From positions 1 through 64,000 of the forward strand of contig JBHOQL010000118.1 in the NCBI GenBank assembly GCA_042408195.1: DNA of 64,000 nucleotides, written 5' to 3'. Origin of the DNA: SpSt-600 sp042408195. Its GTDB lineage: Bacteria; Chloroflexota; Anaerolineae; SpSt-600. Shown one piece after another: positions 59,032-64,000 of this stretch (its first letter is position 1; each line of letters begins with the position of its first letter). The notes beneath the pieces were generated by a model. That model did no database searches. It was given only the letters and a program-made list of their open reading frames with translations, and was not told the origin of the DNA. Position numbers and translations under genes: made by a program.

Positions 59032-60164
59032 AGCAATAGCCGATAAGGGTTCTCCAAAAGCTCCTTAACCTCTCGCAGGAATTCCGCCGCCGGTGCACCA
59101 TCCACAATTCGGTGATCGAAGGTTAGACTGAGGTGCATCATGGCTCTGGGTACTATCTGACCCTGGTGGTAAACAGGTTTCTCCACAATCCTTCCCACTC
59201 CGAGGATGGCCACCTCAGGTGGATTGATAATGGGGGTGAAGACGTCAACCCCATACATACCGAGGTTGGTAACGGTGAAGGTGCTTCCGGTCACCTCATC
59301 CACCGTTAAGGTGCCGGCTCTGGCTCCTTCGGCAAGCCTGCGGGTTTCAGCGGCTATCTCTTTAAGGGATTTCTTATCGGCATCTTTCACTACAGGGACT
59401 ATGAGCCCGGCTTCAAGAGCTACTGCTACTCCTATGTGGATTTCTTCCAACAGGTGGATTTCTTCTCCTATCAAGGTGGAATTGAGGAGTGGATGCTTCT
59501 TGAGAGCCATGGCCGCCGCTTTGACTACCATATCGGTATAAGTAAGCTCAAACTCTCCCTTGAGTTGTTCCCTCATCCGGACAAGTTCCGTGGCATCAAT
59601 TTCAGTCGTTATGGTGACCTGAGCCATGGTCTGGAGGCTTTGGGTCATCCTTTCGGCGATGGCCTGGCGCATGCCGATGAAGGGGATGACCTTGGCAGGC
59701 GGACGAGTAGGAGGTGGTGGCGCTTTGCGGGCTTCTATGAAGGTCAGCACATCCTTTTCCGTAATCCGGCCTCCAGGTCCGGTGCCGGTGACCTGAGATA
59801 GGTCAATGCCGTGCTCTTTGGCCAGCCTTTTGGCGGCCGGAGTGGCCAGGATTTCCTTTGGCGGTGGAGCAGGGGCTTCAGTTACAGGAGGGGCTGCCGG
59901 AACCTTTTCCAGTTCTGGAATCACTTCGCCAGGCTCGGCTATATAAGCTATGGCTTCTCCTACAGCCTTCACTTCTTTCTCGGCTGCGGCGTGGCGCAAT
60001 ATCCCTGAGGCGGGGGCTTCTATTTCATAGGTTATTTTCTTGCTCATCACTACAGCAATGCGTTCCCCCTTTTCTACCCTGGCACCATCGGGCTTGAGCC
60101 ACTTGACCACAGTGCCTTCGGTCATGGCCATACCAAGCTTAGGCATTATAACCTTTACCGCCAT
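59028..60164 (-). CDS. Dihydrolipoamide acyltransferase (E2) of a 2-oxoacid/acetoin dehydrogenase
   Basis: 378 residues. Lipoyl domain (1-78) with probable lipoyl-lysine Lys43 in MSKKITYEIEA instead of the usual ETDK motif. A Pro/Ala linker follows, then the peripheral-subunit-binding domain (ATPAAKRLAKEHGIDLSQVTG, about 107-140). The catalytic domain (about 155-378) has MRQAIAERMTQS and the active-site DHRIVDGAPAAEFL. It transfers the acyl group from E1 to CoA. The neighbours AcoX and Lin0512 point to an acetoin-dehydrogenase-like complex. Confidence 0.93.
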   Translation of the reverse strand: MAVKVIMPKLGMAMTEGTVVKWLKPDGARVEKGERIAVVMSKKITYEIEAPASGILRHAAAEKEVKAVGEAIAYIAEPGEVIPELEKVPAAPPVTEAPAPPPKEILATPAAKRLAKEHGIDLSQVTGTGPGGRITEKDVLTFIEARKAPPPPTRPPAKVIPFIGMRQAIAERMTQSLQTMAQVTITTEIDATELVRMREQLKGEFELTYTDMVVKAAAMALKKHPLLNSTLIGEEIHLLEEIHIGVAVALEAGLIVPVVKDADKKSLKEIAAETRRLAEGARAGTLTVDEVTGSTFTVTNLGMYGVDVFTPIINPPEVAILGVGRIVEKPVYHQGQIVPRAMMHLSLTFDHRIVDGAPAAEFLREVKELLENPYRLLL

Positions 60165-60181
60165 TTCATCCCTCCTTGCAG

Positions 60182-60544
60182 TTACGCATTTACCCAGACG
60201 GTTACAGCTGCATTAGCTACCAGGATTTCGTCGGATCTGTCCCCGAGTTCGGGCTGGTATATCCCTCTGGCTATCATCCCCCCTTCCCTGACTTCAATCC
60301 TTTTCCGGCCAAAGGGTATAACTTCCAGAACTTCTTCCGGTCTTACCCTATCAGGGTAAGGGCAAGCTATAAGGACCTCTACCTCAATCTGGTTCAAGTC
60401 CTTGAGGCCAATTACTTCCACGAGGCCGCAGAGGCAGCTTCTGGAGATAGCATCGGCAACGGCCTTGCGGGCCGCTCTGGTGGGATCCTGTCCGTGCTGA
60501 TCAATTCCCTGACCTATTTCCACGATGAACTTTTTTAGGGCCAT
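60182..60544 (-). CDS. Lin0512 family protein
   Basis: 120 residues. Seen are KKFIVEIGQGIDQHGQDPTRAARKAVADAI, LKDLNQIEVEVLIACPYPD and IARGIYQPELGDRSDEILVANAAVTV, which define the Lin0512 family. Function unknown. It is usually linked to AcoX-type genes, as here (10-base overlap with AcoX). Confidence 0.88.
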   Translation of the reverse strand: MALKKFIVEIGQGIDQHGQDPTRAARKAVADAISRSCLCGLVEVIGLKDLNQIEVEVLIACPYPDRVRPEEVLEVIPFGRKRIEVREGGMIARGIYQPELGDRSDEILVANAAVTVWVNA

Positions 60545-61536
60545 GACCTTCCTCCAGAGAAGAAACCATTCCTGGCAGCTTCCTCCAGAGCCCGCGGTAT
60601 ATCCACCACCTTAGGCCCGTTCCCTGTGAGGCGAACCCGCAGGCTGGCGCTGCGCCCCACTTCCACCTCTCTTTCCCCATCCAGAGCCAGGACGGAGGGC
60701 TTCCAGCGGATTTCCACGGCTTCCCCCAGGCTGATCAAGGAGCAACTTTCCACCTGAACTTCCTCTATCAAACCTGGGGCTATAGGGGCAAGGACCTTTC
60801 GGCCAAGTCCTATCTTTATGTAAACACCATGGCCCTCGTCTAAAGCATTGGGGTAGAGGCAGCCTCCCACGGAGGAAAGGCCAATGTTACTGGGAGAGAC
60901 TCGCGCCAAGATTATCTCTCGCACTTTGGACATATCCCAGATGGCTCTGGAGGCAATGAAAACATCGTCGTAAACAACAACATCCACAAGGGCTATGTCC
61001 ACAAGTTTTCCGTCTTCTCCTTCCACTTCCAGCCTTTTAGATGGCCGGACCACTTTTTCTAAATCAACGGCATTTACAGCCACAACCCCTGCTGCCAGCC
61101 CCGCTATAGTCCCTTCCACCATGAAGGGAAAAACGTTATTGGTCCCGGTGGAAATGGGGACGAGGGGGATATCTCCGCAGGTTTTGGCCACAGCCCTGTT
61201 GGTGCCATCGCCTCCAAGGGTTATGATGCACTTCACCTTTGCTTCAGCCATGAGGGAAGCAGCCAAAGTGGAGTCCCTTTGATCGGCATAAACAGGCATA
61301 TCCAAGGGGTAGACTTCCATGGATAGTTTCACAGCGCTGAGGGCCTTGGGCACAATCCCGAAGTAATCGGGCATGTAAAGGACTTTTTCCACCCCGGCCG
61401 CTTCCAGGCCCAGAAGAACCCTCCTGACGATATTCACTTTTTCCTGGTTGTCAAAGACGGAGCCGTGCGCTACAAGCCTCCTTATGTCTTTTCCCGAAGC
61501 CGGATTAGCTATAATGCCTACAGTTGTTTCGCTCAA
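60535..61536 (-). CDS. acoX: AcoX / ATP-NAD kinase family protein
   Basis: 333 residues. It starts TVGIIANPASGKDIRRLV and has the NAD-kinase fold hallmarks CIITLGGDGTNRAVAK (GGDGT) and PISTGTNNVFP. Family members lie in acetoin catabolism clusters, and the small-molecule kinase activity is unproven. AGGAGG precedes the ATG. It overlaps Lin0512 by 10 bases. Confidence 0.9.
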   Translation of the reverse strand: MSETTVGIIANPASGKDIRRLVAHGSVFDNQEKVNIVRRVLLGLEAAGVEKVLYMPDYFGIVPKALSAVKLSMEVYPLDMPVYADQRDSTLAASLMAEAKVKCIITLGGDGTNRAVAKTCGDIPLVPISTGTNNVFPFMVEGTIAGLAAGVVAVNAVDLEKVVRPSKRLEVEGEDGKLVDIALVDVVVYDDVFIASRAIWDMSKVREIILARVSPSNIGLSSVGGCLYPNALDEGHGVYIKIGLGRKVLAPIAPGLIEEVQVESCSLISLGEAVEIRWKPSVLALDGEREVEVGRSASLRVRLTGNGPKVVDIPRALEEAARNGFFSGGRSWP

Positions 61537-61888
61537 GAGTCCTCCTCAAAAGTGTGTATTGAACCGGGGATTAAAGGGTTTGCCAGGAAGCGCGAGCCCG
61601 TAGTCTATCCCCATTAATCCCTGCTTTACCCATTCCCATTGGCTTTGGATTTGCCGTGAAAGAAATCCACTCATGAGCAATTCGCTGGAGGTAGCAACTC
61701 ACTCCCTCTGAGGGCCTACCCCCAGATTTCTTGCACCTCAGTAGTTCCAAAGTTGCTCCAACTGAAAGCACCACTTTTAGTTAAGAGCAAAAAATAACTG
61801 TTTGCCCCCAGATTTGTTTTTCCAGTAAAGTACCTCGGGGCTTTTAGGAAAAGAACAGGTCCTTCTCCCTCCGGATTTTCAAGCTGTT
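61537..61888. other. Intergenic region related to the 53.6-kb repeats
   Basis: 352 bases without a gene. 61608-61711 contains CCCATTCCCATTGGC, CCACTCATGAGC and GTAGCAACTCACTCCCTC. 61801-61825 contains TTTGCCCCCAGATTTGTTTT. Diverged forms of these blocks occur at 53.46-53.87 kb. I interpret it as another, strongly diverged member of the same family. Confidence 0.45.
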
Positions 61889-63187
61889 TCAAAGTGCGTA
61901 TTGACTTTTTACCACCTCCGCCAAGCCAACAGCGGAGAGCTTACTCTCTGGGACAAGCATTGTTACAGTCACCACGCCCGGGAGCCTGCCAATTTCCACG
62001 GCCCCTGAAATGGTAACGCGATTCATCACCTCCTCTTTGGACATGTTGAAGAGTTTGGCCAGCCGGGCAATGGCGTTTTCGGTAGCTTCATTGAGGTTCG
62101 GTCCGGAGCCAACCATCTGGACGGGCCAGGCTTCCTCTATCTCTTTTTGACCAAACTTTTCGGCCAGCTCTTTCACCCTCTCCTTCTCCGCTCTGCTGAG
62201 GGGCCGCGCCAGAGGGGGAAGGTCCTCAACTGGCGGAAGCAGTATTGGGCCCTCAATGTTGAGACCCTTTATTACTTTCACTTCTAAGGTTACTTCGGCT
62301 GAGACATCGGTGGTGTGGCCGGCAAGCTCTCCATCTCCTTGCATAGCGTGGACATCGCCCAGATAGATTCCGCCTCCGGGGACCTTCACTGGGCAAATCA
62401 GGATGGCTCCTTCCCGAACAGAGTCTATATCCATGTGGCCATCGGTCCGGGCATCGTCTAATTGCTCTTTGGTAAGGCTGTACTGATGCGGAGCCCCTAC
62501 CAGGAACTGGCCGAAGTCCCCTGCATTGTGGGAGTCGGGCATGTCTACCTTTGGGACAGTGCCTATGTTGCCGATGAAGGGGCGTATCCGGGTCGCTACC
62601 CCCGGCATGTGGGCGGGATAAAAGGCCAAGATGGGATGCTGGGCGGAGTTCTGGGGCAAGGCCATCGCCTTTGCCGCCTCTCTCGCCAAAGATTCCGCTA
62701 TCTCAGGGCTTACTGTGAGGGCTACCCCCTTTTCCTGGTCGAGAACAATGGTATATCCGTGAGCCACCCGGAAGGGACTTACCTCGGCCCCGCAGTTGGC
62801 ACACCTCACGGCTTCCTGCCCTATACCCTCAAGACGTGTGGAAGGGTTTTCCGCGCCGCAGTTAGGACAATACCTGGCTACGAAGGGGTCGCCCTTATAC
62901 CGCCCCTCCACTATAGTCATCACTCCGGAAGAAGTAGCCAGGGAGGTTATTTTTATCTTCTTTATCCGGATGAGGATGGCGTCTCCTGGCTCCGCTCCTT
63001 CCACCGCAACCGGGGTGGTCACTTCGTGTCCGCCCCTAAAGGAAGGGGTGATCATGGGGCCCCAGCAGCCAGGGGCCGTTTCGGCTATTATCGTTCCACC
63101 ATCCTCCACGGGGCCCAGCATAGGGATGCTTGGGCCAATGAGGCCTCCTGTAAAGGTGTTCACACGGACGACTTTCTGGGCAGCCAT
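61889..63187 (-). CDS. Acetamidase/formamidase family protein with zinc-ribbon insert
   Basis: 432 residues from the ATG preceded by AGGG (an upstream TTG is possible). FmdA/AmdA fold: VNTFTGGLIGPSIPMLGP, AETAPGCWGPMITPSFRGGHE, the beta-rich core, and YLGDVHAMQGDGELAGHTTD, the metal/active-site segment. Residues about 112-145 form an insert with two CxxC pairs (YCPNCGAEN and RCANCGAEV) that looks like a zinc ribbon. Members hydrolyse formamide or short amides. Placement between E1-beta and AcoX is unexpected for an amidase and suggests another carboxamide or a structural role. Confidence 0.85.
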   Translation of the reverse strand: MAAQKVVRVNTFTGGLIGPSIPMLGPVEDGGTIIAETAPGCWGPMITPSFRGGHEVTTPVAVEGAEPGDAILIRIKKIKITSLATSSGVMTIVEGRYKGDPFVARYCPNCGAENPSTRLEGIGQEAVRCANCGAEVSPFRVAHGYTIVLDQEKGVALTVSPEIAESLAREAAKAMALPQNSAQHPILAFYPAHMPGVATRIRPFIGNIGTVPKVDMPDSHNAGDFGQFLVGAPHQYSLTKEQLDDARTDGHMDIDSVREGAILICPVKVPGGGIYLGDVHAMQGDGELAGHTTDVSAEVTLEVKVIKGLNIEGPILLPPVEDLPPLARPLSRAEKERVKELAEKFGQKEIEEAWPVQMVGSGPNLNEATENAIARLAKLFNMSKEEVMNRVTISGAVEIGRLPGVVTVTMLVPESKLSAVGLAEVVKSQYAL

Positions 63188-63215
63188 ATTTTCCCTCATC
63201 AAAGGTAATTAAGAA

Positions 63216-63252
63216 GGGCCTCACTCGCACCCACTCAGGGTGAAGGAGGCCC
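63216..63252 (-). other. Intercistronic hairpin between E1-beta and the amidase gene
   Basis: Seven-bp outer stem (63216-63222 with 63246-63252) with an inner 5-bp stem (63228-63232 with 63238-63242). Read on the minus strand it is followed only by a weak TTCTT, so readthrough is expected. On the plus strand a T-run follows. Confidence 0.5.
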
Positions 63253-63264
63253 CCTATCTATTTT

Positions 63265-64000
63265 TTAGCTAACCAGCTCCCTCACCGCTTGCGCGATGCG
63301 CTCAGCCGATGGGATTACAAAGTCCTCCAGGGTGTTGGAGTAAGGGATCGGAACATCAGGGACAGCCACGCGCTTGGGGGGAGCATCCAGGTATTCCAAT
63401 GCATTCTCAGCCACGATAGCCACTATTTCCCCGCTCATGCCGTAGCTCAAGTAGTCCTCGTCCACCACCAGGAGCCGATGGGTCTTCTTGACCGAGTTTA
63501 TGATAGCTTCCTTGTCCAAGGGCACAAGGGTGCGCAAGTCTATCACCTCTACACTTATACCTTCTTTCTCCAGCTCCTTGGCGGCCTCCAAGGCCCTGTG
63601 GACCATCATGGCCACAGCTACAATGGTCACATCCTTCCCTTCCCGCTTGATGTCCGCCACACCGAAGGGGATAATGTAGGGCTCTTCGGGAACAGGCGCC
63701 CACGTTGCTTCTATGATGGTCATCCAGGGGAGCCCCATCAGGCCTTTGTGGAAGAAATACATCACCGGGTTGTCGTCCCTTATGGCCTGGATCATCAGGC
63801 CCTTAGCGTCGTAAGGGGTGGACGGGATTACAATTTTGAGGCCGGGAAGATGAGCAAAGAGTCCGTAGAGACACTGGGAGTGCTGAGCAGCATCGTTATA
63901 CCCTCCGCCTATGGCGGTCATGAGCACCACTGGGACCTTGAGTTGTCCTCCGGACATGTACTGGATTTTAGACATGTGGTTGAGGATCTGGTCGAAGCAT
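63265..64000 (-). CDS. 2-Oxoacid/acetoin dehydrogenase E1 beta subunit, N-terminus outside the window
   Basis: 245 residues visible; the frame is open to the window edge (…FDQILNHMSKIQYMSGGQ), so roughly the first 80-90 residues are missing. PDHB-type transketolase motifs: RTPxGGGY-like MTAIGGGYNDAAQHSQ, HLPGLKIVIPSTPYDAKGL, VEVIDLRTLVPLDKE and DVPIPYSNTLEDFVIP at the end. It forms the E1 heterotetramer with an alpha subunit presumably encoded just outside. E1 decarboxylates a 2-oxoacid or cleaves acetoin with thiamine diphosphate. Confidence 0.92.
   Translation of the reverse strand, partial: CFDQILNHMSKIQYMSGGQLKVPVVLMTAIGGGYNDAAQHSQCLYGLFAHLPGLKIVIPSTPYDAKGLMIQAIRDDNPVMYFFHKGLMGLPWMTIIEATWAPVPEEPYIIPFGVADIKREGKDVTIVAVAMMVHRALEAAKELEKEGISVEVIDLRTLVPLDKEAIINSVKKTHRLLVVDEDYLSYGMSGEIVAIVAENALEYLDAPPKRVAVPDVPIPYSNTLEDFVIPSAERIAQAVRELVS

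Overview
The window looks like a chromosomal segment of a bacterium of the phylum Chloroflexota, probably a thermophilic Anaerolineae-type fermenter. This is an inference from four things: several lipoproteins whose lipobox cysteine is followed by long Thr-Pro (TPTPT) linkers, GH57 alpha-glucan enzymes, serine/threonine kinases carrying beta-propellers, and the mixture of carbohydrate, nucleoside, selenium and acyl-CoA genes. No rRNA or tRNA gene was recognised. No intact insertion sequence or CRISPR array was seen either. Both window ends cut through genes.

Layout, left to right. 0-3.1 kb: the 3' part of a tandem-repeat TPR protein and an alpha/beta hydrolase, both visibly more GC-rich than what follows. 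3.2-8 kb: queA, a polysaccharide-export permease with a GT4 glycosyltransferase, and a CPA2 antiporter with a PII-like regulator. 8-11.2 kb: an ABC-2 exporter with a metallo-beta-lactamase-fold hydrolase. 11.2-18.3 kb: a TolB-type lipoprotein and a phospho-signalling island (two Ser/Thr kinases, two FHA proteins, a DnaJ-VWA fusion). 18.3-20.7 kb: an MFS transporter and a 1.1-kb decayed region behind a perfect consensus promoter. 20.7-29.1 kb: a maltodextrin ABC importer (ATPase, binding protein, two permeases) with a surface GH57 lipoprotein. 29.4-34.5 kb: a BMP-type nucleoside ABC importer. 34.5-37 kb: an iron-sulfur flavoprotein, parB and a dead DedA gene.

37-42.5 kb (minus strand): a compact operon encoding a LysW-like carrier protein with an acidic Glu/Trp tail, a lysine 2,3-aminomutase and two D-Ala-D-Ala-ligase-like ATP-grasp enzymes. 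It is preceded by a receiver-degenerate regulator and an M28 peptidase. It resembles a carrier-protein pathway built on beta-lysine and is the best candidate here for an undescribed system.

42.8-47 kb: a TPR/TolB protein, a cytosolic GH57 enzyme and a DUF951 protein. 47-51.7 kb: a selenium cluster (class V aminotransferase, YedF, DUF3343, YedE, TusA-like, SelD). It is led by a strong promoter and a folded 5' leader in which one CCUCCCC strand can pair either with an internal GGGGAGG or with the ribosome-binding site. SelD itself carries an in-frame UGA at the catalytic position, followed by a bacterial SECIS-like hairpin, so it is very probably a selenoprotein.

51.8-58.1 kb (minus): ComM and a housekeeping operon (PgeF, YggS, YggT, DUF167, 3-hydroxyacyl-CoA dehydrogenase, acyl-CoA dehydrogenase). 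A family of degenerate intergenic repeats occurs at 53.5-53.9 kb and again near 61.7 kb. 58.3-64 kb (minus): a 2-oxoacid/acetoin-dehydrogenase-type operon (E1-beta cut by the window end, acetamidase/formamidase, AcoX, Lin0512, E2) ending in a TenA gene that overlaps E2.
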